Shown here: positions 15,726-24,720 of the stretch, one piece after another
Position numbering within the stretch: the first letter of the stretch is position 1
How the letters are laid out: each line of letters begins with the position of its first letter
DNA from: Nonomuraea helvata
GTDB lineage: Bacteria > Actinomycetota > Actinomycetes > Streptosporangiales > Streptosporangiaceae
Reading direction: 5' to 3'
NCBI RefSeq assembly: GCF_039535785.1
Contig: NZ_BAAAXV010000012.1
Span: forward strand, 1-64,000
DNA length: 64,000 nt
Notes under the pieces: generated by a model
Database searches by the model: none
The model's input: only the letters and a program-made list of their open reading frames with translations
What the model was told of the DNA's origin: nothing
Program-made: the position numbers and the translations under genes

Positions 15726-16811
15726 GTGAATCACTTCGAGCACGTGGGAGCGGGCATGGGAGCGGGCATGGGATCGGGTCGGGACGTGGCGGTGTACGGC
15801 GCTTACGGGCACACCGGGCGGTTCGTGGTGGCGGAGTTGCGCGAGCGCGGATACGTCCCGTTGCTCGTCGGTCGTGACCGGGGCAAGCTGCTGGCGCTGG
15901 TGGAGGCGTACCCCGGGCTTGAGGGGCGGCAGGCGTCGGTCGACGACCCGGCCTCGCTGGACCGCGCGCTGAACGGCGCGGCCGCTGTGATCAACTGTGC
16001 CGGCCCTTTCGCCTCGACCGCCGCCCCGCTGGTCGAGGCGGCGCTGCGCGCCGGCATCCCGTACGTGGACGTGGCAGCCGAGATCGAGGCGAACGTCGAC
16101 ACGTTCGCGCACTTCGCGGAGCGCGCCCGCGCCGCGGGCACCGTGGTGGTCCCGGCGATGGCCTTCTACGGCGGCCTCGGCGACCTGCTGGTCACCACCG
16201 CGATGGGCGACTGGACCGCGGCGGACGAGGCGCACATCGCCTATGGCCTGAGCAGTTGGCACCCCACCGGCGGAACGCGCGCTTCGGGCGTCGTCTCGGG
16301 GCAGCGGCGGAACGGCCGCCGGGTCCGCTTCACCGGCGGGCGGCTGGAGTACCACGATGACGCTCTGCCGACCCTGGAGTGGCCCTTCCCGGCACCGCTC
16401 GGCCCCCAGAGCGTCATCGGTGAGTTCACCATGGCCGACGTCGTCACCGTTCCCAGCCACCTGGCCGTCGCGGAGGTGCGTACGTACATGACGGCCAGGG
16501 CGGCCGCGGACCTGTCCGCTCCTGACACCTCGGCGCCGGCCGCCGTCGACGAGCGCGGCCGCTCCGCGCAGACCTTCGTCGTCGACGTCCTCGTCCGCTC
16601 CGGCGGCTCGGAGCGCCGCGTGAGCGCCGCCGGTCAGGACATCTATGCCATCAGCGCGCCGCTCGCGGTGGAGGCCGTGGACCGCATCCTCACCGGCCGG
16701 ACCAGGACCACCGGCGTCGCCTCCGCGGGCGCGATCTTCGACGCCCCGGACTTCCTCCGCGCCCTGTCCCCGCACCTGTCGCTGCACGTCCCGCTCGACA
16801 CACGCGGCTGA
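15726..16811 (+). CDS. Saccharopine dehydrogenase-like NAD(P)-binding protein
   Basis: 361 residues with a GTG start at 15726; ATG at 15756 is an alternative. VAVYGAYGHTGRFVVAELRE is a Rossmann GxxGxxG-like motif. LVGRDRGKLLALVEAY and INCAGPFASTAAPLVEAALR follow, as in short saccharopine-dehydrogenase-like and trans-acting enoyl reductase proteins of actinobacteria. The 30 bp after the GTG encode a repetitive MGAGMGSG stretch. Probably a cytoplasmic oxidoreductase; substrate unknown. Likely controlled by the divergent GlxA-type gene. Confidence 0.78.
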   Translation: MNHFEHVGAGMGAGMGSGRDVAVYGAYGHTGRFVVAELRERGYVPLLVGRDRGKLLALVEAYPGLEGRQASVDDPASLDRALNGAAAVINCAGPFASTAAPLVEAALRAGIPYVDVAAEIEANVDTFAHFAERARAAGTVVVPAMAFYGGLGDLLVTTAMGDWTAADEAHIAYGLSSWHPTGGTRASGVVSGQRRNGRRVRFTGGRLEYHDDALPTLEWPFPAPLGPQSVIGEFTMADVVTVPSHLAVAEVRTYMTARAAADLSAPDTSAPAAVDERGRSAQTFVVDVLVRSGGSERRVSAAGQDIYAISAPLAVEAVDRILTGRTRTTGVASAGAIFDAPDFLRALSPHLSLHVPLDTRG

Positions 16812-17003
16812 CGCGGGGCCTCGCATGCGGGGCCGCTCCCGAGGGCTGTGTGTCCGCCGGCCTCCCGGAGCCGCCCCGCTCGTGTGGTCCAGGCCCCACC
16901 GGGCACGAACGGGCGGGGACCGCTGAGGCATAGCGGGTACCGGCCTGTCGAGGCAGGCCGAAGGTCTCTGGGAGGGGGCCGGTCAGGCGGGAAGGCTGAG
17001 GGT

Positions 17004-19283
17004 GTGAAGCGTCTCTGGCCGATGGTCTTCCTGGGGTTCACGGTGGCCGCCCTGTCCGTTGGGGGCGTCCTGAGCCTGGTCGGGCTGCCCGGTTGGGGCG
17101 ATGTGGTGCTCGCGGCGGGGACGATCGTGGCCGTCGGGCCGGCCGCCTGGTGGGTGGTCTCGGCGTTGCGCGCGGGCCGTCTGGGGGTGGACGCGATCGC
17201 GGTGCTCGCCCTGGTGGGGACGCTGGCCGTACAGGAGTATCTGGCGGGTGCGCTGATCGCGGTGATGCTGGCCGGCGGGCGGGCGCTGGAGGAGTACGCG
17301 ATGCGCCGGGCGCGGCGTGATCTGACCGCGCTGTACGAGCGGGCACCGCGCCGGGCGCACCGGTATGAACGCGATGGCCCGCGTCGAGTGGACGTCTGCG
17401 AAGTGTCGCGAGGAGACCTGCTGCTGGTCCCGGCCGGTGACATGGTGCCGGTCGACGGCGTGGTCGTCAGGTGCGCAGCGCTGCTGGACGAGTCCGCCCT
17501 CACAGGTGAGGCGCTGCCGGTGGAGTATCCGGTGGGGGAGAGCGTGCGCAGCGGCGTCGTGAACGCGGGCCCGGCCTTCGACCTGCGGGCCACCAGCACG
17601 GCCGAGGAGAGCACCTACGCCGGCGTGGTCAGGCTGGCCCGGGAGACCGAGGCGGACAGCGCTCCGGTGGTGCGTCTGGCCGACCGGTTCGCCGCCTGGT
17701 TCCTGCCCGCGACGCTGGCGCTGGCCGGGTTGGCGTGGGCGCTGTCGGGCGAGGCGGTACGGGCGGTCGCGGTGCTGGTGGTGGCGACCCCGTGCCCGCT
17801 GCTGCTGGCCGCGCCCGCCGCGATCGCCTCCGGGCTGTCGCGTACGGCACGCCGAGGTGTAGTCGTCAAGGGCGGAGGCGCGCTGGAGACGCTGGGCCGC
17901 GCCCGCACGCTCGTCCTGGACAAGACGGGGACGCTCACCCAGGGACGCCCCGAGGTCGTCGACATCGTCGCCGCGGACGGTTTCTGCGTACGTGAGGTGC
18001 TGGGCCTGGCCGCCGCGGTCGATCGGATGTCCTCCCATGTCCTGGCCGCCGCCATCGCCCGGGCCGCGGACGAGCGCGGTGGGGAGCCGTTCACTGCCGA
18101 ACGGGTGCACGAGGAGGCCGGATCAGGCACGACGGGAACCGTCGACGGGCGGCTGGTGCACGTGGGAAAGGCACCGAAAGGGCTGAACTCGGCCTGGATG
18201 GCCGCACAGCGGGCCAGGGCGGCGCTCGACAGCGCGATGACCGTCTGGGTGAGCGTGGACGGAGACGTCGCCGGAGTGATCCTCCTTCGCGACGCGGTGC
18301 GCGCGGACGCTCCTCGTACGTTGCGCAGGCTCCGCTCCGCGGGCATCGAACGCGTGGTGATGCTCACCGGCGACCGGGCCGAGGTCGCCGAGAGCGTGGC
18401 CACCGTGCTCGGCGTCGATCACGTGCTCGCTGAGCGGACACCCGGGCAGAAGGTGGCGGCAGTGCGCGAGGAGGCCGCACGCGCACCGACCGTGATGGTC
18501 GGCGACGGCATCAACGACGCACCGGCCCTGGCCGCCGCCCAGGTCGGGGTGGCCATGGGCGCGCACGGGTCGGCGGCCTCCACTCAGGCGGCCGACGTGG
18601 TGCTGACCACCGACCGGCTCGACCGGCTGGCCGATGCCATGGACGTGGCCCGCCGTGCCCGGCGCATCGCGGTGCAGAGCGCGGGGGTCGGCATGGGACT
18701 GTCGCTGGTCGCGATGTTCGTGGCGGCTCTGGGCGGCCTTCCGCCGGCCGCCGGCGCGCTTCTGCAGGAGGGCATCGATGTCGCGGTGATCCTCAACGCG
18801 CTGCGCGCCCTGCGCCCGGCGAGAGGAACCCGCCTGCACGTGGACGCCCCCACCGATGCCCTGCTGCACCGCTTCGATCGCGAGCATGCCGCGCTGCGTC
18901 CCGCGCTGGACCTGCTCCGCGAGGCCGCCGACGCACTCGATCGGCCCGCGTCGACCACGCTGCCCCTGCTGCGGCACGTCCACGACGTGCTGACCGGTGA
19001 GATCCTGCCGCACGAGCAGGCCGAGGAGCAGCGCCTGTACCCGGCGCTGAGCAGGCTGCTCGGCGACCCCGAGGCGACCGTGACCATGAGCAGGGCACAC
19101 GCCGAGATCACCAGGCTCGCGGCCAGATTGGCTCGGCACGTCGAACTCGCTGGAGGGGACGGGCCCAAGCCGGAACAGATCGACGATCTCCGGGCGTGCC
19201 TGTATGGGCTGCACGCCGTCCTGACCCTGCACTTCGCGCAAGAAGAGGAGGCCTACTTCTCGCTGGCCGGCCGAGCCGAGTGA
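17004..19283 (+). CDS. P1B-type metal ATPase with C-terminal hemerythrin domain
   Basis: 759 residues from the GTG before KRLWPMVFLGFTV. There is no N-terminal metal-binding (HMA) domain. Membrane helices, an actuator domain (ESALTGEALPVE) and a membrane TPCP motif near residue 263 (VATPCPLLLAAP) lead to the phosphorylated Asp306 in DKTGTLT. MLTGDRAEVAES and VGDGINDAPALAAAQVGVAM complete the HAD core. Residues ~620-755 are a hemerythrin-like four-helix domain, with REHAALR, PHEQAEEQRLYP, RAHAEITRL and HFAQEEEAYF giving the H...HxxxE...H...HxxxE ligands. Metal export is the family role; TPCP instead of CPC leaves the ion unclear. The fused diiron-type domain suggests oxygen or iron sensing. 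Confidence 0.88.
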   Translation: MKRLWPMVFLGFTVAALSVGGVLSLVGLPGWGDVVLAAGTIVAVGPAAWWVVSALRAGRLGVDAIAVLALVGTLAVQEYLAGALIAVMLAGGRALEEYAMRRARRDLTALYERAPRRAHRYERDGPRRVDVCEVSRGDLLLVPAGDMVPVDGVVVRCAALLDESALTGEALPVEYPVGESVRSGVVNAGPAFDLRATSTAEESTYAGVVRLARETEADSAPVVRLADRFAAWFLPATLALAGLAWALSGEAVRAVAVLVVATPCPLLLAAPAAIASGLSRTARRGVVVKGGGALETLGRARTLVLDKTGTLTQGRPEVVDIVAADGFCVREVLGLAAAVDRMSSHVLAAAIARAADERGGEPFTAERVHEEAGSGTTGTVDGRLVHVGKAPKGLNSAWMAAQRARAALDSAMTVWVSVDGDVAGVILLRDAVRADAPRTLRRLRSAGIERVVMLTGDRAEVAESVATVLGVDHVLAERTPGQKVAAVREEAARAPTVMVGDGINDAPALAAAQVGVAMGAHGSAASTQAADVVLTTDRLDRLADAMDVARRARRIAVQSAGVGMGLSLVAMFVAALGGLPPAAGALLQEGIDVAVILNALRALRPARGTRLHVDAPTDALLHRFDREHAALRPALDLLREAADALDRPASTTLPLLRHVHDVLTGEILPHEQAEEQRLYPALSRLLGDPEATVTMSRAHAEITRLAARLARHVELAGGDGPKPEQIDDLRACLYGLHAVLTLHFAQEEEAYFSLAGRAE

Positions 19284-19374
19284 AGAATGCGTTGACGGGT
19301 TCATCGCCGAGACCGGGCTGATCGCTACTCCGCCGTGACGCCGCCGTTCCATGGCCCCGGAGTGACGCGGTGCG

Positions 19375-19515
19375 CGCGGGAAGCAGCTGCGCGAGCTGGT
19401 CGTGTCCCGCCTGGCGTGCTGGCACTCCGACCTACGCGAGCTGATCGTCCGGACACCTGCGGACACCATCGAGCAGTTCGCCTTCGCCGCCGCGGCGCGG
19501 GTGAAACGCCCCTGA
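19375..19515 (+). pseudogene. FAD-dependent monooxygenase-like C-terminal or internal remnant
   Basis: 46 codons read RGKQLRELVVSRLACWHSDL then RELIVRTPADTIEQFAFAAA and ARVKRP before TGA. The pattern L-x-x-WHxxLRELIxxTPxDTIxxFxF is typical of a late block in aromatic-ring FAD monooxygenase-like proteins. No start, no FAD-binding part. A small dead fragment between the ATPase and the convergent reductase operon. Confidence 0.4.
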
Positions 19516-19664
19516 GCCGCGCTGTCTTCTCAGACTGAGATGGGGGTGATTGCGGGGGCCTCGGCGCTTGTCACGGGCGAAATGCGCCGGTGCGTAGCCG
19601 GCCGATCCCGGCGTGGGTGACCTCGCGCATGCGGATGAGCAGGGGCCGAGTTCGTTCGCCGCGC

Positions 19665-20318
19665 TTACACGCTCGACTGACACGCCGGCCCGCACGCGAA
19701 GGCGGTGAGGCCCTCGTATTCGCCTTGGCGTGCTTGGCCGGTCACCTCGTATTCCAGGAGCAGCAGGCCGTTTGGCGTGGCTTCGTGGCGGAGCAGGTGG
19801 AGGCCGGACGGGGCGCCCGCGCCGGTCAGCAGCCGCCGGCCGGTCCGGAGGACGGCGGGGGCGACCGCGAGGCGGATCATGTCGATCAGGCCCGCCGACA
19901 GCAGGGAGTCGCCGAGGCGGGCGCTGCCGTGGATCTGGAGTTCCCGGCCTGGCTGTGCCTTGAGTTCGGTGACCGCATGGACCGGGTCGCCCTTGAGGAC
20001 GGTCGTGGGGTGCCAGGTTCCTTCGGTGAGGGTGTTCGTCGCGACGTATTTCGGCAGGGTGTTCATGCGCTCGGTGAACGGGTCGGCCGGGTCGGTGATC
20101 TTCGGCCAGTCGCGTGCGAACGCCTCGTAGGTCCGCCGTCCGAGCAGCAGGCCGTCGGCGAGGTCGAGCCATTCGGAGGCGCGCTGGACGAAAGTCCGGT
20201 CCATGTGGGGGACGAGCCAGCCGCCACGGGTGAATCCGTCGCTGGTGTCCTCTCCCGGCGAGCCGGGGCCCTGACTGACCCCGTCGAGCGTGACGAACTC
20301 GGTGAGAGTGATCTTCAT
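19665..20318 (-). CDS. RibD/DHFR-like dihydrofolate reductase family protein
   Basis: 217 residues from MKITLTEFVTLDGVSQGPGS. The YxSLDGV-like start, DGLLLGRRTYEAFARDWP and LQIHGSARLGDSLLSAGLID are the signature of the small YyaP/YwjB-type DHFR-like family. Its start overlaps the stop of the SRPBCC gene (ATGA), so it is the third gene of an ArsR-SRPBCC-reductase operon. Probably an NADPH-dependent reductase; substrate not known. The last ~15 residues are Cys-containing and off-pattern. Confidence 0.85.
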   Translation of the reverse strand: MKITLTEFVTLDGVSQGPGSPGEDTSDGFTRGGWLVPHMDRTFVQRASEWLDLADGLLLGRRTYEAFARDWPKITDPADPFTERMNTLPKYVATNTLTEGTWHPTTVLKGDPVHAVTELKAQPGRELQIHGSARLGDSLLSAGLIDMIRLAVAPAVLRTGRRLLTGAGAPSGLHLLRHEATPNGLLLLEYEVTGQARQGEYEGLTAFACGPACQSSV

Positions 20319-20785
20319 TGCCTGCCTTCGGTGCGTGCGGCCAGCTGGGCGGTGACCGTCCCCCAGCCGTCGGCGAAGCCGAGCTTCTCGTGATGAGCGC
20401 GGGCCTCCGGGTCGCCGTGCCGGACGACAATCCGGTAGTCCGTGCCGTCCGGGTGATCGTTCAACGTGATCGTGGCGGTCATCGCGACCGGGGCGGGGCT
20501 CGCGGGACGCCACGTGCTGTCGATCGCGTTGGTGAACACGATCCGCTCAAGCTCGTCCACGGCGAGAAAGCACGCGTCCAGGTGCGGGACGAACTCGGCC
20601 CCGTCGTCGCTCAGCCGGGTCACGAACGCCCCGCCGGGCCGCAGGTCCAGGCGGTCCACCCGGCAGCGGGACGGAGCCGGGACCCACCACTGCTCAAGCC
20701 GGGACGGGTCCGTCCAGGCTCTCCATACGGTCGCGCGCGGGGCGTGGATGATCCGCTCCAGAGCAAGGTCGAGATCGGGATTCAC
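20315..20785 (-). CDS. SRPBCC/AHSA1-family protein
   Basis: 156 residues from a GTG overlapping the upstream ArsR stop by 4 bp. LALERIIHAPRATVWRAWTD then PSRLEQWWVPAP is the AHSA1/START-like opening, and DYRIVVRHGDPEARAHHEKL then GFADGWGTVTAQLAA is the closing helix. The fold is a ligand-binding helix-grip cavity. In this operon type the ArsR regulator, AHSA1 protein and DHFR-like protein are usually co-transcribed. Function unknown; perhaps a stress or xenobiotic response. Confidence 0.88.
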   Translation of the reverse strand: MNPDLDLALERIIHAPRATVWRAWTDPSRLEQWWVPAPSRCRVDRLDLRPGGAFVTRLSDDGAEFVPHLDACFLAVDELERIVFTNAIDSTWRPASPAPVAMTATITLNDHPDGTDYRIVVRHGDPEARAHHEKLGFADGWGTVTAQLAARTEGRQ

Positions 20786-21120
20786 TGCCTGTTCTCCTCT
20801 GGGTCGGTGACGAACTGTTCGAGGCGGTCGGTGCGCTCGTTCCAGATGCGGCGCTGCTCGGCGAGCCAATCGTCGACCAAGGCGAGCCGCTCGCGATTGA
20901 GCACGCAGGTGCGCACCCGGCCGGACTTGACCGTGCGGATGAGCCCGTTCGATTCGAGCGTCCGCACATGCTTCATGAACGAGGGGAGGGTCATCGGGAA
21001 CTCGCGGGCGAGGTCGCCGACGCTCGTGGGCCCGTGGCCGAGGCGCCGGACGACGGCGCGCCGGGTCGGGTCGGCGAGGGCGACGAAGACCCCGTCGAGC
21101 TGCGCCGGATACTGTGCCAT
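20782..21120 (-). CDS. ArsR-family transcriptional regulator
   Basis: 112 residues. QLDGVFVALADPTRRAVVRR, then LGHGPTSVGDLAREFPMTLP and SFMKHVRTLESNGLIRTVKS, form a winged helix of the ArsR/SmtB fold in the subgroup partnered with AHSA1 proteins. No Cys metal-site motif is seen (a single Cys), so it probably senses something other than arsenic or metal. First gene of the operon; a dyad just upstream (21148-21163) is the likely autoregulatory operator. Confidence 0.9.
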   Translation of the reverse strand: MAQYPAQLDGVFVALADPTRRAVVRRLGHGPTSVGDLAREFPMTLPSFMKHVRTLESNGLIRTVKSGRVRTCVLNRERLALVDDWLAEQRRIWNERTDRLEQFVTDPEENRQ

Positions 21121-21123
21121 GCG

Positions 21124-21167
21124 GCTAAGTATGGTGGCCCCGAACGGTTAGCGCAAAGGCTAAGTAT
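21124..21167. promoter_or_regulatory. ArsR operator candidate: TTAGC-n6-GCTAA plus repeat GCTAAGTAT
   Basis: TTAGC (21148-21152) and GCTAA (21159-21163) form a perfect dyad with a 6-bp spacer. GCTAAGTAT occurs at 21124-21132 and again at 21159-21167, so one arm is repeated 35 bp closer to the gene. The cluster lies immediately upstream of the ArsR start at 21120, where an autorepressor would bind. Confidence 0.5.
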
Positions 21168-21382
21168 TGAGCCCGCGCGGGCGATCACAAACCGTCACCG
21201 ACAGTTACTCATTCCCTCATCATTGCAGCCTGGCTGCACCTCAGATACGGCGAGTCTGCGCTCACCAGCGCTGCTTGCAGCCTAGGCTCCAAGCGCGGCC
21301 CGGACTCGGGTGGCAGATCACCCGGCCTTGGTCGCACGGGCCGCCCCGCCGCTCCACAGGACGGTCACTGCGGGAGAGATGA

Positions 21383-22261
21383 ATGGAGTGGTTGGTCTCC
21401 CTGCTCGGAGCCGCGCTCATCATGGCCGCCCTACGAGACCTGTTCCACACGCTCTGGCACCCGACCCGCCATGGAGGCCTGAGCCGGCTCGTCATGGCGG
21501 CGTTGTGGAAACTGGCCCGGCATCTCCGAGCGCGCAGGCGGGTGGTGGGGCTCGTCGGTCCCCTCGCCATGGTGACGGTGGTCGGCATGTGGGCCGTCAC
21601 CATCATCCTGGGCTGGGCCATCGTCTACTGGCCCCACATGCCGGAGGCGTTCGTCTTCGCACCCGGTTCCGGACTGTCGCAGGAGCCGGAACTGCTCGAC
21701 TCCCTCTACCTGTCGCTCGTCATGGTCGCCACCCTCGGGCTCGGGGACATCGTGCCTGCCGCAGGCTGGCTCCGCCTGGTCTCGCCCCTGGAAGCTCTCA
21801 TGGGCTTCGTCCTCCTGACGGCCACCGTCTCCTGGGTGCTGGAGATCTATCCGACGCTGACCCGCCGACGGGTGCTCGCGATCCGGCTGGCGCTGCTGCA
21901 CCGCTCGGACCCGTCGGTGCGGCAGCTCGACTGCGCTGCAGGTGCGTCATTGCTGGAAAGCCTGGCCACCGAGGTGGCACATGTCCGCATCGACTTCACC
22001 CAGTACGCCGAGGCCTACTACTTCCATGACGGTGATGACCACTCGTCCCTGGCGGCCACGATCGGCTATGCCGCTCACCTCGCCCAGCTCGGGCAGGCAG
22101 CCCGACGGGCAGAGGTGCGCCTGACGGCCACCCTGCTCGCTGGGGCGTTGGAGGACCTCGCCACCATCCTTGACCAGCGTTTCCTCCACACGGCTGGAAC
22201 CCCCGCGGAGGTGTTCGCCGCGTACGCGGCCGACCACGGTCGCGCCCGCACCGAGGCCTGA
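21383..22261 (+). CDS. Two-TM potassium channel-like protein
   Basis: 292 residues. One N-terminal hydrophobic helix (WLVSLLGAALIMAALRDLFH) is followed by two transmembrane helices flanking a pore loop, VATLGLGDIVPA, which matches the selectivity-filter pattern TxGxGD. The C-terminal ~150 residues are soluble and helical, without an obvious RCK domain (no GxGxxG). Family knowledge: potassium-selective ion channel in the plasma membrane. Monocistronic; the 260-bp upstream region holds no gene. Confidence 0.8.
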   Translation: MEWLVSLLGAALIMAALRDLFHTLWHPTRHGGLSRLVMAALWKLARHLRARRRVVGLVGPLAMVTVVGMWAVTIILGWAIVYWPHMPEAFVFAPGSGLSQEPELLDSLYLSLVMVATLGLGDIVPAAGWLRLVSPLEALMGFVLLTATVSWVLEIYPTLTRRRVLAIRLALLHRSDPSVRQLDCAAGASLLESLATEVAHVRIDFTQYAEAYYFHDGDDHSSLAATIGYAAHLAQLGQAARRAEVRLTATLLAGALEDLATILDQRFLHTAGTPAEVFAAYAADHGRARTEA

Positions 22262-22515
22262 GCGCCCTGCCTGTCCATCCGGCTTGCCTTCGGGGCCCCG
22301 CGAGGTGGCCATCAAGGGGGCGAACGTTGCTTTTCAGAGGCTCCGGCTTGAGCTCGTGCTCCCCTTGGCACTCGCATGTGAGCGAAGGCATGGGAGAGTC
22401 ATCGTGCCTGGTCGGGGGCCGGGTGCGTGCGCGCTACATGTGGAGGCGGGGCCGGGCGCCGTCGTGAAGTGCGCCGACGGTGCCCAGCTCCCCAGGTTTT
22501 GCGAGGCCGGTCCGG
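22262..22515. other. Convergent intergenic region
   Basis: About 250 bp between the channel gene and convergent 6-phosphogluconate dehydrogenase. I see no ORF with coding character and no strong terminator hairpin. Confidence 0.4.
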
Positions 22516-23940
22516 TTACGCCTGGCGTTCCGTGCGGTCGCCGGACCAGTCCGTGTGGAAGGCGCCCTCCTTGTCCACCCGGTGGTACGTGTGCGCTCCG
22601 AAGAAGTCGCGCAGCCCCTGCACCAGCGCCGCCGGGAGGCGGTCGCGGCGCAGGCCGTCGTAGTAGGCCAGGGCCGAGGAGAAGCCGGGCGTGGGCACGC
22701 CGATCTGGACCGCGGTCGTCACCACGCGCCGCCACGACTCCTGCGCCACGTCCAGGGCGGCCGCGAACGTCGGGTCCGCCAGCAGCGTCGGCAGGGCCGG
22801 GTTGGCGTCGTACGCGGCCCGGATCCGGTCCAGGAACTTGGCGCGGATGATGCAGCCGCCGCGCCAGATCGTGGCCATCGCTCCCAGGTCCAGGTCCCAG
22901 CCGTACTCGCGGGAGGCGGCGGACATCTGGTCGAAGCCCTGGGCGTACGCGACGATCTTGGAGGCGTACAGGGCCTGCCGCACGTCCTCCACCAGCTCAT
23001 GCCCGCCGACGCCGGAAAGGCTGGGCCCCTGCAGGGACGCGGCGGCGGCGCGCTGCTCAGGGTGGCCGGACAGGGCGCGGGCGAAGACGGCCTCGGCGAT
23101 GCCCGTCACCGGCACGCCCAGATCGAGCGCGCTCTGCACGGTCCAGCGGCCGGTGCCCTTCTGCTCGGCCTGGTCCACCACGACGTCCACGAACGGCTTG
23201 CCGGTCTCGGCGTCCACCTGGTCGAGCACCTCGGCGGTGATCTCGATCAGGTACGAGTCGAGGTCACCCCGGTTCCACTCGCGGAACACCTCGGCCAGCT
23301 CGGCCGGCGTCGCGCCCAGGGCCTGGCGCAGCAGGTCGTACGACTCGGCGATGAGCTGCATGTCCGAATATTCGATGCCGTTGTGGACCATTTTCACGAA
23401 ATGTCCGGCACCGTCAGGGCCGACGTGCACCGAGCACGGCACCCCGTCCACCTTGGCCGCGATGTCCTGGAGGATCGGCCCGAGCGCCTCCCACGACTCC
23501 TTGGAGCCGCCGGGCATGATGCTGGGCCCGTTCAGCGCGCCTTCCTCGCCGCCCGAGATGCCGGTGCCGACGAAGTGCAGGCCGCGCTCGCGCAGCGCCG
23601 CCTCGCGCCGCCGGGTGTCCTCGAAGTGCGCGTTGCCGCCGTCGACGATCATGTCGCCCGGCTCCATCAGGTCGGCGAGCTGGTCGATCACCGCGTCGGT
23701 GCCGGCCCCCGCCTTCACCATGATGATCGCGCGCCGCGGCCGCTTCAGCGACGCCACGAACGCGGCCATCTCCTCGGACGGCACGAACGTGCCCTCGCCG
23801 CCGAACTCCTTGACCAACTGCTGGGTGCGGCCGTATGTCCGGTTGTGCACGGCCACGGCGTATCCGTGCCTGGCCAGATTCCGGGCCAGGTTGCGTCCCA
23901 TGGTGGCCAGGCCGGTGACGCCGATGTCTGCCATGTCCAT
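22516..23940 (-). CDS. gnd: 6-phosphogluconate dehydrogenase, decarboxylating
   Basis: 474 residues, the normal length for the long form. MADIGVTGLATMGRNLARNL is the NADP-binding GxxxMGxN motif. KAGAGTDAVIDQL, GTGISGGEEGALNGPSIMPG, HVGPDGAGHFVKMVHNGIEY and DVVVDQAEQKGTGRWT are the substrate and catalytic blocks, including the K-x-x-H-N-G active site. Oxidises and decarboxylates 6-phosphogluconate to ribulose 5-phosphate, making NADPH in the pentose phosphate pathway. Start MDMAD or MAD two codons on. HAD gene downstream on the same strand lies upstream in transcription. Confidence 0.97.
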   Translation of the reverse strand: MDMADIGVTGLATMGRNLARNLARHGYAVAVHNRTYGRTQQLVKEFGGEGTFVPSEEMAAFVASLKRPRRAIIMVKAGAGTDAVIDQLADLMEPGDMIVDGGNAHFEDTRRREAALRERGLHFVGTGISGGEEGALNGPSIMPGGSKESWEALGPILQDIAAKVDGVPCSVHVGPDGAGHFVKMVHNGIEYSDMQLIAESYDLLRQALGATPAELAEVFREWNRGDLDSYLIEITAEVLDQVDAETGKPFVDVVVDQAEQKGTGRWTVQSALDLGVPVTGIAEAVFARALSGHPEQRAAAASLQGPSLSGVGGHELVEDVRQALYASKIVAYAQGFDQMSAASREYGWDLDLGAMATIWRGGCIIRAKFLDRIRAAYDANPALPTLLADPTFAAALDVAQESWRRVVTTAVQIGVPTPGFSSALAYYDGLRRDRLPAALVQGLRDFFGAHTYHRVDKEGAFHTDWSGDRTERQA

Positions 23941-24003
23941 CTCAAGCTCCTTTGTGGGGGATACGCATGGGCAAGCCCGGTGGTTCCGCGGGATATTCCA
24001 GGA

Positions 24004-24696
24004 TCAGTCGCTCTGCCGTACACCCAGTTCGTCCAGCCTGTCCAGCATGTCAGCCGGATCGGCGTAGACCCTGAACGCCCCCGCACGTTCGAGCTCGTCC
24101 CTGCCGTACCCACCGGACTGCAGCCCGATGCCCAGCGCGCCGGCCCGGCGGGCGGCGAGCAGGTCCCAGACGCTGTCGCCCACCACCATGGCATGCGCGG
24201 GATCCACGCGCACCAGCGCCGCCCCGGCCAGGAACAGGTCGGGGTCCGGCTTCGCCCTGCGCACCATGTCGCGGGTGATCATGGGGGTGTCCTCCGGCAG
24301 TCCCAGCATGCCCAGGGCCAGCCGCGCCGTGCGGGCGTACCCGCTGGTGGCGATGGCCCACGGCACGCCGCGCGAGGTCAGCTCCGACAGCAGCTCGGCC
24401 GCGCCCGGCAGCGGCCGCACGGAGTGGACCTGCTGCTCGTAGGCCTCCATGTGCGTGGTCTGCAACGTGTCGATCTGCTCCCGCGTCAGCTTCAGCCCGG
24501 TCTCGCGCAGCAGCGCGCTGACGAACAGGCCGCCGCTCATGCCGATGCGCCGGTGGATGCGCCACACCGACAGATCGATCCCCATGCTCGACAGTGCCTG
24601 CCGCCACGCGATCACGTGCTGGTAGACGCTGTCGATCAGGGTGCCGTCCAGGTCGAAGAGGAACGCGGGGGTCGGGGCCTCAGGGAACTCGCTCAT
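24004..24696 (-). CDS. HAD-family hydrolase (phosphoglycolate phosphatase-like)
   Basis: 230 residues from MSEFPEAPTPAFLFDLDGTL. DLDGTLIDS is HAD motif I with the nucleophile Asp; WAIATSGYARTARLALGMLG is motif II; KPDPDLFLAGAALV and VVGDSVWDLLAARRAGALGI are motifs III and IV. An alpha-helical C1 cap lies between. Likely a sugar-phosphate phosphatase. It is 63 bp upstream of gnd on the same strand, which may mean co-transcription. Divergent from the broken gene at 24721. Confidence 0.9.
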   Translation of the reverse strand: MSEFPEAPTPAFLFDLDGTLIDSVYQHVIAWRQALSSMGIDLSVWRIHRRIGMSGGLFVSALLRETGLKLTREQIDTLQTTHMEAYEQQVHSVRPLPGAAELLSELTSRGVPWAIATSGYARTARLALGMLGLPEDTPMITRDMVRRAKPDPDLFLAGAALVRVDPAHAMVVGDSVWDLLAARRAGALGIGLQSGGYGRDELERAGAFRVYADPADMLDRLDELGVRQSD

Positions 24697-24720
24697 GGGT
24701 CCATGACACCATGGGCGACT

